Below are positions 54,601-63,151 of a stretch of 64,000 bases of DNA, one piece after another. Numbering within the stretch: the first letter of the stretch is position 1; every line of letters starts with the position of its first letter. Both the position numbers and the translations under genes were made by a program. The notes beneath the pieces were generated by a model. It saw only the letters and a list, made by a program, of their open reading frames with translations. It was not told the origin of the DNA and ran no database searches. This DNA comes from Brasilonema sp. CT11. Lineage in GTDB: Bacteria; Cyanobacteriota; Cyanobacteriia; Cyanobacteriales; Nostocaceae. Location of the stretch: assembly GCF_017982655.1 (NCBI RefSeq), contig NZ_JABXYX010000030.1:1-64000 (forward strand). The letters run 5' to 3'.

Positions 54601-57600
54601 GCAATAGTGGGAGTATCAGCATGTTTTGCTGCTTTTTGAGCCGCGCCTTTCTCCTCGACGCCTTGTGTCCCACCGATACGCTGTTGATACCAAGTGGGCA
54701 AATAATCCCCATCCGGCAGTTTCGTAAAAAATACCCGCACATCTGCATCGGTTTTGGGGTCAAAAGTCACCGTGTCGTTGACATCGTAAGTTTTTTGCTG
54801 CCACGGATCGAAGACGACTTTCTCCCAAGTATGATTGGGATGCAGGGTGGCGACAACACGCTCAACTGGGTCATAAAACAGCGTACTGCTAACCCCATGT
54901 TTTTCAATGCCGAATTTGTGTGTGGGGCTGAAAAACGGCTCATACTGCTTGACAGGCTTACCTTTGTTGTTGTAGATTGTCGCCCCAGTACCTACCCAAC
55001 GCGGATTGAGGATGGGTGAGTTAAGCACATTTGGATCGAGGGAACCGGGTTCTGCTTGCACTTTAGTCTGTGCTTCGCGTCCAAAGCCATCGGAATAGAC
55101 GAAACTCAGTTGGACTTTGGATTGTTGTCCTGCTTCTAAGTCACTAATATGGGTTTCGCGAGCGATTGATGCTGCACAGACAGGAGTGTGATTTAAGTCG
55201 TAAATAATGCGCGTTGTTGCCGTTCCCAAATGCTGTGCTGCGAGTGAATGCGGATCGTTGGCATCAAAGAACGCCTTAATTTCATCATCGGTGAGGTCAG
55301 CTTTAAAGTTGGCAAACGTATCCCCTTTGTTCTCGATCTCCTTACCCATGATGGCTGTACCAACCACCATCCCCAGTGCATCAAATCTCACCTGAGAACG
55401 GTTGCCATTCGGGTCAGTCACCTGTTCTGGTTGCATCGTTCGGTAATTGTTCCGGATCTGCACCGTATTATTGAGCGGATCGACCGTCCGAATGACAAGT
55501 AGATGATAGGTATCGTAGGTACTGATATAAAGATTACCAAACGGGTCTTTGATTTGAGCGGGTAAATAAAACTGAGCCGGGTCAAACGCCTGACGACCGG
55601 AGGGAATCCACCAGTCACTATCTTGTTGTACGTATTTACCTTCATTATCTAGTAATGTGTTTAGCTCGCCAGAATTCATCTTACTGCTGTAAACCTGAGC
55701 CAGCAGTCCTGGCGTAAATGCCAATTTGAAGCTTTCACAGGGTAATGCTAAAGAATCTATTTGCCCCAGTGGTAACGGAGTTGGATCGGTGGTGTTGGCT
55801 TCGCTATCTTGGCGGTACAGCGTTCTCACCTGCTCAATCAACCGTTTTTGCAGTGTTCCAGTTGTAGGAATTACTTCGTAAGCTATTTCGCTGGCGGTTG
55901 GTAACTGGGTGCGGATGAAATCAAGGGCGAAGGGAATTGTTGAAGTTAAACCAGTAATTTCGTAAGTACGTGTCTCAACTGGGACACCAATACGGTACCA
56001 GTCAAATTCGTTCGGTTTATTGGTAACTTGATTTTCGGTGTAGGTTACCAGTGTTTTTGCTTGTTCGGCATAAGCAGGGTTACGGCGAGGATAGGCGATC
56101 GCCACCGACTTCAACCCGTTACCAAACTCATCCACTTCCAACGTCATGGCATGTGTTACACGTGGATCGTCTGGATTGCGTTCGTAGTGATAATCGATGG
56201 TTTCGCGATCATGGGCAAAGAACACGGCATGACGGTTTGTTTGCAGTGCTTGCTCTGGTCGAATTTCGTAATTTCGTTCTGAGACACTATAAGGATGGGG
56301 TTGTTTGTCTGAACCATCCAGCGCGTAAATTTCTTGTCGGAGTATTCTGCCTTTGAGCGATCGCACTGCTTCGCGTTCTTCCTGTGCGGTTAATCCAGTA
56401 GGTAAAATCGTGTCTGGCAGCAACGAGGTTTCAAATTTCGCTTCAATTATCTTTCGTTGTGCTTCAGTTGCGTCGGCTGGTATTTGATACTGAAGTTCGC
56501 GATAGTATTCCTTCTGAGCAAAGAAACTCGAAATGTGTTCTCTATCTATATATACTCCAGTGTGAAACCAAGTCTTGGTATACACGGGTGGTACAAAAGA
56601 AGCCGCATCCAGATTGGTACTGTCGGATGTTGTATCACCAGGCATAATTGTACCAATCTCTTCTGTATCCCACTGCTCCACCATACCAAAGCCACGAAAT
56701 TCGCGCTCGACACCATCGAAATAGCCGTGGTGGTAAGCATAACGGGTAACAAAGCGGTTGCCGGAAATGCGATCGTAAGTTTCTGTCCGTTCCACGACAT
56801 ACACTGGGAAAGGCAACTTCGTGATCCAAGGATTTCCCGCCGCCCGATCTTCCAGATAGAACCGAGTGGATGCGGTGTACTGTACCCGTGTCTCTGCACC
56901 CAGATTATTTCGCATCGCCACCATTAAGTGGGGCTTTTGACCACCCATCAAGTCGATGTAGTGCATGGACTGACTGGCATAACTTGGCAATGGCGAAGAC
57001 CAGACAATACAGGCAGTGCCATTTCCCAGCAGATCCACCACATTGATTGATGCCAGGTTGTCAATTGTGGGAAAATTTGTAAGATGTACAGGCTCACTCC
57101 AACTATTGCCCGACTGATTCAACCAAATGTGGATCGTTTCTTGTCCCAAGTAAAAGATGTCGGTTGTCCCTGATCCATCAATATCCCCAAGCCGAATGCG
57201 CTTCTGGTCAAACAGTTCTGGATGGTCAAACCAAGGCGAATTGCCCATCGTCACTCTCGCCCCGAACTTTCCATAGCCGAGGTTAGGCCAGTAACAGACT
57301 TCCCCATTGCGAATCCGCACCAGGTCAGTCAGCCCATCACCTTTCATATCTGCCAAATATATGGACTGGGCGGCATCGGCGAAAACTAATTCTGGTCCCT
57401 TCTCCTCATCCCATCCCTTGGGAACTCTCTGTGAGGGACCAAACCCTTGCTTGTCCTGTGATGGATACCAGACAAACACCTCATCCTCAGAAATCAAAAT
57501 GTCTGCATGTCCGTCGCCATTGAGGTCAATGAACCGCAGATTCGGGTCATTCCAATTGATATTAGGACAAGACTCAAAAGGCGTAAAGTTTTCCCAATTC

Positions 57601-59138
57601 CCCTCTGGAGTGCGCTGATAATATCCTGATAACGGCTGCTTGAACTCCACCAGATACTTCTGCCCATCCCCAGCCAGATCCATCAGTTGCTGATCACCCT
57701 GAAGATTACCTGTAGATGGCTTTGTCGCCACTACCTCAAGCGGAGCAAACTGTACAGTAGTTGTGGCAGCAGGTTTAGGGGAATTTGAGCGCTCACCATA
57801 ATTTAGCTGGATATTGCCAAGATTGCGCTTGTAAAACCAGGCATTCCCCTGTTCTGTCAAAATTCCTGATAGTCCTTCGCTGTCCAAATCCACCCACTGA
57901 TATCGGGTTCCATCCAACCCAACTGGCAGGTTTTCCAGACTATGAGCATCAACTGTGTAAACCGTCCCATCAATTTGCGGTGTGGTGTAGGTAAACTCCA
58001 GTGGCGGCAGGGATTTCTTGAGATAGCGATCGCTCCCTTGCGGCTTGACGTAGCCAGTTTGAGTTACAGCTTCAAGGTAGGTGGCGATCGCTGTTTCCCG
58101 GTAGGTCAAGTCTGTGGATCGCACCAGATAAAAGTCTGTACCCAGTTCCTTAGGAAACCGGTGAAACATCAACACTCGCTGACACAGCCGATAGGTGCGG
58201 ATCTCAAAACCAGATCGGAAACTAGAGAAGGCATCTGGACGGCATCGCCACGCCCCTACCGCATCAGGAGTTGGATTTTCCAGATCATGCTCACCATAGT
58301 CAAACACCACCTGAAACAGCCAGTCACTGCCATTAGGCGTTTGATTGCCGTAATGAATAGACTTCAGATAACGGTTAGCAGAAACTGCTTCAGGAATTAA
58401 ACGATTCTTTTCTTGGGGGAGCGATCGGTCTACATTCTCCAAATTCTCAGCTCTATACTCATAGACAATCCGATTTCCCTTGTCGTCATAACTCTCACAC
58501 AGCAGCCACTTAAAGATGCGGGAGTTGTCTTGAGGATCGGCAATTCTGCTATTGGAACTCTTGCCATAGAGACTGGTAACGTTGTCTTTGGTAATGGATT
58601 TCCAAAATGTATCTGCTGCATCTGCTTTGTTCTGCCACCGTTCAATGCGAGCAAATAATCCCTCAATTCGGGGTCGATACCGCTGAACTGTATATGGTTT
58701 GCCGTCTAGAGTAACATCTTGAACTTCTCTATTCCAATTGCTACCATCCTGAATCAACGAAGGAACCAAATCTTCGGCTTCCGACAGGATAAATACATCT
58801 GATTCCTTCGCATCCCAATACCGAGGTAATCCCTCTTTCTCCGTTTTGCGAGTCACAGACGGAACGGAGAGCATCCAGCCAAACCCAAACGAACTATTAC
58901 CGATTCCAGAGTCGTAGGATAGCGAGAGCTTGGGGTAGAAGTCACCCCGACTAGGACTGGTGACAACCGGCACACTCAACGAGGCGGTTCCAGTAACAGG
59001 GTTAGCTGCAAATTTCTCACCCATTCCCTTAATTGCGCCTCCCCCCTTTGGTAGTGACACAACAGGTGGAGGAGAAACATAACTGTGATCCGTTTCTGCA
59101 ACTTGCTTGTTGCCATTTTCGCCTAGGCGCTCAAGCAT
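51645..59138 (-). CDS. TcB-TcC fusion toxin with Tox-REase-5-like C-terminus
   Basis: About 2497 residues. An SpvB domain (GTASLSVPVVTSPSRGDFYP and SLSYDSGIGNSSFGFGW) opens the protein, followed by FG-GAP-like repeats (DLNGDGHADILISEDEVFVW, DMKGDGLTDLVRI, DIDGSGTTDIFYLG) and the TcdB middle domains. RHS/YD repeats form the cocoon. The RHS core end is YYHGARYYASWLGRWTSCDP then NLYAYVINNPIKLIDPRG, where auto-cleavage frees the toxic part. About 330 variable residues follow, ending in a Tox-REase-5-like nuclease domain (YQQQVTGKPASKTYHVNGRS, FDGF, LIEAKHLGDEGRFAKAY). ATG 59138 has AAGGA eight bases upstream; the longer frame starts at TTG 59228. B and C are fused, as in many non-Photorhabdus systems. 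Confidence 0.92.
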   Translation of the reverse strand: MLERLGENGNKQVAETDHSYVSPPPVVSLPKGGGAIKGMGEKFAANPVTGTASLSVPVVTSPSRGDFYPKLSLSYDSGIGNSSFGFGWMLSVPSVTRKTEKEGLPRYWDAKESDVFILSEAEDLVPSLIQDGSNWNREVQDVTLDGKPYTVQRYRPRIEGLFARIERWQNKADAADTFWKSITKDNVTSLYGKSSNSRIADPQDNSRIFKWLLCESYDDKGNRIVYEYRAENLENVDRSLPQEKNRLIPEAVSANRYLKSIHYGNQTPNGSDWLFQVVFDYGEHDLENPTPDAVGAWRCRPDAFSSFRSGFEIRTYRLCQRVLMFHRFPKELGTDFYLVRSTDLTYRETAIATYLEAVTQTGYVKPQGSDRYLKKSLPPLEFTYTTPQIDGTVYTVDAHSLENLPVGLDGTRYQWVDLDSEGLSGILTEQGNAWFYKRNLGNIQLNYGERSNSPKPAATTTVQFAPLEVVATKPSTGNLQGDQQLMDLAGDGQKYLVEFKQPLSGYYQRTPEGNWENFTPFESCPNINWNDPNLRFIDLNGDGHADILISEDEVFVWYPSQDKQGFGPSQRVPKGWDEEKGPELVFADAAQSIYLADMKGDGLTDLVRIRNGEVCYWPNLGYGKFGARVTMGNSPWFDHPELFDQKRIRLGDIDGSGTTDIFYLGQETIHIWLNQSGNSWSEPVHLTNFPTIDNLASINVVDLLGNGTACIVWSSPLPSYASQSMHYIDLMGGQKPHLMVAMRNNLGAETRVQYTASTRFYLEDRAAGNPWITKLPFPVYVVERTETYDRISGNRFVTRYAYHHGYFDGVEREFRGFGMVEQWDTEEIGTIMPGDTTSDSTNLDAASFVPPVYTKTWFHTGVYIDREHISSFFAQKEYYRELQYQIPADATEAQRKIIEAKFETSLLPDTILPTGLTAQEEREAVRSLKGRILRQEIYALDGSDKQPHPYSVSERNYEIRPEQALQTNRHAVFFAHDRETIDYHYERNPDDPRVTHAMTLEVDEFGNGLKSVAIAYPRRNPAYAEQAKTLVTYTENQVTNKPNEFDWYRIGVPVETRTYEITGLTSTIPFALDFIRTQLPTASEIAYEVIPTTGTLQKRLIEQVRTLYRQDSEANTTDPTPLPLGQIDSLALPCESFKLAFTPGLLAQVYSSKMNSGELNTLLDNEGKYVQQDSDWWIPSGRQAFDPAQFYLPAQIKDPFGNLYISTYDTYHLLVIRTVDPLNNTVQIRNNYRTMQPEQVTDPNGNRSQVRFDALGMVVGTAIMGKEIENKGDTFANFKADLTDDEIKAFFDANDPHSLAAQHLGTATTRIIYDLNHTPVCAASIARETHISDLEAGQQSKVQLSFVYSDGFGREAQTKVQAEPGSLDPNVLNSPILNPRWVGTGATIYNNKGKPVKQYEPFFSPTHKFGIEKHGVSSTLFYDPVERVVATLHPNHTWEKVVFDPWQQKTYDVNDTVTFDPKTDADVRVFFTKLPDGDYLPTWYQQRIGGTQGVEEKGAAQKAAKHADTPTIAYFDTLGRTFLTIADNGKNVNGNEQKYRTHVELDIEGNQRAVTDALDRIVMKYDYDMLGDRIHQSSMEAGDRWMLNNVAGKPIRMWDSRNHVLRTNYDELLRPTQLFVKAGTEPEILAEKTVYGEGQGDVKNHRGRIYQHFDSAGVATNGSFDFKGNLEQSTRQLVRDYKTIPNWSSNPVLEMEIFNSSTRYDALNRPIQLVVPHSDKPNTKINVIRPDYNEANLLERMDVWLGETAEPIMLLEARSANFHPVTNIDYNAKGQRTKIEYGNGAQTEYNYDEKTFRLTHLRTTRGGVVLQDLFYIYDPVGNITRIRDDAQQTIFFKGQVVLPHCDYIYDAIYRLIEATGREHIGQVGQPETTWNDEFRVNLAHPNDGQAMRNYTEQYIYDAVGNFEKLIHQAANGNWTRAYAYNESSLIEPAKKSNRLSNTTVGARTEPYTYDAHGNMTSMPHLTLMQWDYKDQLSATSRQAVNDTPPPDKVPETTFYVYDAGGQRTRKVTERQNGTRKNERIYLGGFEIYREFKSNGNDIKLERETLHIMHDKQSMALVETKTVTNPDDESPTQLIRFQLSNHLSSASLELDDKANAISYEEYYPYGSTSYQAVDKNIKAAAKRYQYTGKERDKDTGLYYHGARYYASWLGRWTSCDPIGMKAGMNLYAYVINNPIKLIDPRGTEDTPPPKEKPGFLSAVGMIARFTFIMATHQTPEEFGQGMVDKAKSLTVDPVMTLYGPGGMLDKAAQKGVDRLQGIQKPDNYYVSKEEHEKQLGAIVAVGGTLFPGLEAATVGTPKASMVTPEGIVIQAPTQTAGSVVSGAAVTGATKVPIVALSTAGGSSPLPKESGKWVEDLTAGQNMSPEQAKYQQQVTGKPASKTYHVNGRSFDGFERGKGSLPDKLIEAKHLGDEGRFAKAYENMKKGNFSDLEHLVDRAENILDQAKSQVKAAQGTGARVEWRVSGEKATEALKTLFEHDPELRGNIDVIYVPLKK

Positions 59139-59228
59139 AAACACATCCTTTACAATTCCTGGAATGACATTCAATTTTCTGAATAACTGCTGTACCCGGT
59201 AACTGGTCGGTCTGGACAAATCAACCAA

Positions 59229-59817
59229 TCACTTTTGCAAAAAAATGCCGTCTCTTTTCAGTTTTCAAAAACTTTCCGACAGGATCTTAGCTTCTAATTT
59301 TTGGAAAATTCTAGTAGATGCTATGGTACCCGTTGCAGGTAATTTTTTCATGCATTATATTTTGAATTGTGCATCAACATGATCGATACTGTTTTGACTC
59401 TTTAGAAATATTTACACTTGTACCGATACTATTAGTTCGGCTGAGGATAGCATTCCCTCGGGTTTAAACAATTCACTGAAAATTCAAACAAAATCAATCT
59501 AGTACAGGTCGGCGGAAATAAACCTACCATTCTAAATCAACAAAAAGTTTATGATCTAAGCTTTTTGACCTTTGACTTTTAACAAACCCCATCTGTACTA
59601 GTCCTTGAATGACTCTATGCATCAACTGAGAAATTTAATTTCCAGATAACGAACGCCATCTGTACTAGTCCTTGAATGACTCTATGCATCAACTGAGAAA
59701 CTTAATTTCCAGATATTGCAAACTATTAAGAACCCTTAGACATCAAATGGCTAAAGATTGTTCCAAGTTTGCCACAAATTTTGATAAGTGTACAGTCCCC
59801 TCATGGGCAGGGCTATT
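59229..59817. promoter_or_regulatory. Upstream region of the Tc toxin operon with 67-bp tandem repeat
   Basis: No gene seen. A 67-bp unit starting CCATCTGTACTAGTCCTTGA is duplicated (59589-59655 and 59656-59715, one mismatch over 60 bases); each unit contains ATGCAT and CTAGT. The region is AT-rich and must hold the promoter of the toxin operon. The duplication may multiply a binding site. No clear sigma-70 boxes could be fixed. Confidence 0.5.
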
Positions 59818-60545
59818 TCATTCTAAATAAGCCCAGAAGTGTGCTAAGACCAAAAGCAGAACGTCGCTGTGCTTGAGCCATGTTATCAAACCCATTAGAG
59901 CGATATAAATTGAGGGTGAAATTACGTGCGATTGCCCAAAGGGCAGACGCCCCTGGCGTATCGCCCAGATTTGTACTAATGGAGTTGTCCGAATACCAGA
60001 AGCATCTTCACCTTGGGTGACCGAAGCGTACATAATGCACTTTATTCTCCACATCCCAATAGCCTCGAATCCTGTGTGCAAAAGCTTTTGGTGTATCTAG
60101 AAACGGATCTTCGTAATAGCGCGTTTCCCTGGAAACTTCGATGATGGTATGTTTGAGCAGTTGCCGTTCTGATTCAACCCGAATCAGCGTCACCAAACCT
60201 GGAAAATCCGGGATTGTTTCGAGGTTTTGACTAATGCTAAGGTGCGTTTTTCGATACGACCATGCCCTTTATTGATTTGCTCAAAAGTTTGCTCTGGACA
60301 AAAGCTGGCTTCAACCGCAGTCAATAGTTCAGATTGGTTGCTTTTGAGCGCACCAAGATAGTCATTACCACTCTCAACAATCAACTGACAAGTTTTTTTT
60401 GGGTGCTGATGGCATCAAAGGCAAACACCACCCCTTTCAGTGCCAAACGTTTGATGCATTCTGGTAATGCTGTGATTTCATTTGTCTTCGAGCCGACTTG
60501 TGTTGGCTCTAAAATCAGTCCTCGCTCAACAATATAAGCACTAAT
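59818..60545 (-). pseudogene. ISAs1-family transposase remnant
   Basis: Pieces in three minus-strand frames join into the C-terminal two thirds of an ISAs1-type DDE transposase: KRLALKGVVFAFDAIST, VESGNDYLGALKSNQSELLT, HGRIEKRTLALVKTS, RGYWDVENKVHYVR, DVTQGEDASGIRTTPLVQIW. A roughly 35-bp palindromic GCGATxGC repeat (around 59934-59969) has inserted into the gene after LVQIWAI and shifted the frame. Further one-base shifts are present near 60040 and 60190. It is dead. Confidence 0.85.
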
Positions 60546-60960
60546 GGGACTTTGTAAAAAACTAAGTTCAAAATGGTCTCAATCGTATAATTGGCTGGGG
60601 TTTTACATCGATTTAGCATATACGCCTCAGTACTGGGTTTTTTGGCGTTTTTACCCCTGTTGACGTATTTGCCTTATCTACAAAGGCTTTGAGCCACTTT
60701 TTATCCCAGAAAGTTTTAAAGTCCCACTAATCAACATGATTGCCGGGTGGGGATCTGAGTATGGGTTATCGTTTTCTACCCAGCAGATGTTCCGCGCAAT
60801 CAAGAAACGACTTTTGGATCACGCTGAATATTTTCATACAATGCGATATGCGTTTGCGGAGCGCCCCCTATGCCTAATAGCACGCTTGGGCTATCGGGGC
60901 TAGCGTCAAGCGTTCGACTGAGCGCTCACGCCGAAGTCCAGAGGCTTATCGTGCCTTATG
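60545..60960. repeat. Non-coding stretch with inverted repeat and dispersed repeat copy 2
   Basis: TGGGACTTTGTAAAAAACT (60545-60563) is roughly inverted at AGTTTTAAAGTCCCA (60712-60726), possibly ends of a dead IS or MITE. 60865-60953 is the second copy of the repeat found at 10921-11010. No gene seen. Confidence 0.55.
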
Positions 60961-60966
60961 CTACTG

Positions 60967-61217
60967 CGCATCTTTTGGCAGATGTTTATCGTTAAATTGC
61001 AATCAATGGTGGAGTACTATGCATAATCCTTATTAAGAAACCGACTCAATTGCTCAAATGATTGCACGCTTAGTATGCGACTATGAAGCGCGACAAGCAG
61101 CCGAAGCAAAAAAGGTACACAACTCTACTAAATCCGCAGCTTTACCTCTACCACTTTTCCTTCATCCACAACCGCGCAGATGATGCACTCGCGCAGTAGA
61201 CGTTTTTTATCTACAGG
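60967..61217. repeat. Right direct repeat of the toxin island
   Basis: Partner of 39153-39402. It includes the last 90 bases of the intact serine recombinase gene on the minus strand and, on the plus strand, a stop-damaged copy of the small frame MIARLVCDYEARQAAEAKKV. Confidence 0.8.
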
Positions 61218-62714
61218 ATTTTGTATACCTTTCCAAAAATCCTTGTTGCTGAATGCAGCTATAATCCTTTCTCGGCTGATAAGCAGCGCTTGGTTGGTTC
61301 TTTCTCCACTTTCAATCAAATCAGCAATTTGCAGCCGCAGTCCCTGTTTGGCAGTCTCGATAGCGGGGTTATTGCCAGGGATAGACTCAAGGGCTTGAAG
61401 TTGCGATCGCAACTCCAGTAATTCTTTACTTTCTCCTACAGGTGTGCTTGTTTGTTCTCCCAGTACAGAAAGGCGTTCTGCCTCTTTGACTAAAAACTCA
61501 GTAATTTGGTCTTCAAGCTCAAAGTTGGTTATGGCAGTTTTATGCTGGCACATACCAGTTTTCAGGTAATATGTGCATTGGTAATATGATTTGAATTTGC
61601 CGTCTTTGCTTTGATACGTTGCAACCTTGACGAATTTAGCGTTGCACTTCGCACAAAATACTAGACCCTGAAATATATTCAGTTTTTGGGGATCGCGATC
61701 ACTAACTGATGCCCACGCATTCTTACGGTTACCACGGATAATTTGTTTAATTTCTTGATGCTGTGGAAATGTAATTAATGCTTGGTTGTCGTGTGTATTC
61801 CAAAAAACGTTGATTTCATCAAAAGACTTTTTGTTACCATTATCTTTAACGGTATCGTAGGGAGTACCGCCAGCCAGCACTGGATTAGTTAACCAATCTC
61901 GAATACCAGTAGTCGTCCATCTCAGTCCTGAGTATGGATAACGTAGCCCAGCATTAGATTTTTCGTCTACTTTTTTCTTTAATGTTTTTTGGGTGAGCGT
62001 ATCATCTTCGTCAATTGAGTAATTACCTGATTTCCTGACATATTTTTCCGAACATTTTGAACCAATGCCAAAGAACTCATTTAATCTCTTAGCAGTTTGT
62101 GTGCAGCTACCAACTTGATAAAATATTTTTAATATAAGTTGTGCAACTTCAACGACCGACAACTCTTGCTTGTTATCAATTAGGCAAATACATGGGTCAT
62201 TATTAAAAACGTATTTGTCAGCTTCAATCTTGTATCCAAAGGGGGCATAAAAATGACTTTTCTTTTCTTTTCGTCGGAGTTCACGCTCCTTACGAATTCG
62301 CAAGCCCAGCATTTTAACCTCATGCTTAGCTACGTCTAAGCGAATATCGACTGTCAATTCCCCTCCAACTGAATCCAAGTCGAACGGGTCATCAAGAGCA
62401 ACTGGTTTAATCTTTTTCTTTTGAAGTTCACTGATAAGTTTGTAAAAGATGACTTGTGATGCTGCGACTCTATCTAATCGGGTAAATTTTAAGAATCTGA
62501 TATTGTGGTTAATTGGGAGTTCTTGGACAGCTTTAATTAAGTTAAGCAAACCTTTGCGGTCATGCTTAGTGCGTTTATCGATATCGAAAAATATTTTACC
62601 AACACCAGCATCTCTCAACCTTTGCATTTGCTTGAGAAGCGCGTCCTTGTCCTGCGCTTGCTCATCGGTCGATACCCTCGCATAGCCCCAAGACTCAAAA
62701 ACGGTAGAATCCAT
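61128..62714 (-). CDS. xisF: Large serine recombinase, XisF-like
   Basis: About 528 residues. The catalytic Ser is in GYARVSTDEQAQD (residue 15), with FTRLDRVAAS further on for the active-site arginines. A recombinase domain (KERELRRKEKKSHFYAPFGY) and a zinc ribbon (CAKCNAKFVK and CTYYLKTGMC) follow, then a C-terminal coiled coil. This is the architecture of XisF, which excises the fdxN element in Anabaena heterocysts. ATG 62714 (MDSTVFESW) is preferred to TTG 62741. It sits at the very border of the interruption in the flavodiiron gene and reads into the element, as expected for the element's own excisase. It appears intact. Confidence 0.88.
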   Translation of the reverse strand: MDSTVFESWGYARVSTDEQAQDKDALLKQMQRLRDAGVGKIFFDIDKRTKHDRKGLLNLIKAVQELPINHNIRFLKFTRLDRVAASQVIFYKLISELQKKKIKPVALDDPFDLDSVGGELTVDIRLDVAKHEVKMLGLRIRKERELRRKEKKSHFYAPFGYKIEADKYVFNNDPCICLIDNKQELSVVEVAQLILKIFYQVGSCTQTAKRLNEFFGIGSKCSEKYVRKSGNYSIDEDDTLTQKTLKKKVDEKSNAGLRYPYSGLRWTTTGIRDWLTNPVLAGGTPYDTVKDNGNKKSFDEINVFWNTHDNQALITFPQHQEIKQIIRGNRKNAWASVSDRDPQKLNIFQGLVFCAKCNAKFVKVATYQSKDGKFKSYYQCTYYLKTGMCQHKTAITNFELEDQITEFLVKEAERLSVLGEQTSTPVGESKELLELRSQLQALESIPGNNPAIETAKQGLRLQIADLIESGERTNQALLISRERIIAAFSNKDFWKGIQNPVDKKRLLRECIICAVVDEGKVVEVKLRI

Positions 62715-62749
62715 AGAACATAAGCCATGTAACGATGACAAGACTTACT

Positions 62750-63151
62750 TTACACTATAAACGTGGCTTGTACCAGGTTTTCCAGAAACTGGAGTGCAAC
62801 TTTTGACGCTAAGACAGTCGCTCTAGGAGCTAACTGGAGAACATCTTCCACTAAGCCGCTGTGGTCTGGCTCTGTGTGGCTGACAATAATGTAATCAATT
62901 GCCTTCGGGTTGATCAGGCTTTTGAGCGTATTTAAATAAAGGTCGCGAAATTTGGTGTGAGCAGTGTCAATAAGAACAACCCTGTCACCTTTGATCAGAT
63001 ATGAGTTGTATGTTGTACCGTTTTGCAATCCGAATTCTATATCAAAGCGATCGCGGTCCCAATCAAGACAGCGAATCGCCGTTGTATTAGGGGCTATTTC
63101 AACAGTTTGTACAGTTAGCCGTTTTTGGACGTTCTCTGCGAGCGCTACCAT
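62750..63151 (-). pseudogene. Flavodiiron protein gene, 5' part, interrupted
   Basis: Flavodiiron proteins of this class reduce oxygen to water with NAD(P)H and protect photosystem I or, in the heterocyst form, nitrogenase. The N-terminal part of the beta-lactamase-like diiron domain is present: LDWDRDRFDIEFGLQNGTTY, then the iron-binding HTEPDHSG at 92-99. Homology continues through ASKVALQFLENLV (residue 127) and then breaks off into QATFIV and a stop. A full protein has about 570 residues. The missing part is nowhere in the window. The break is next to the XisF-like recombinase, so the gene is probably restored by excision. Paralogue (Flv1 or Flv3, A or B form) not certain. Confidence 0.88.

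Noticed and set aside
54330-55019. 229-residue plus-strand ORF
   Set aside because: Antisense to the RHS-repeat part of the TcB-TcC gene; shadow frame.
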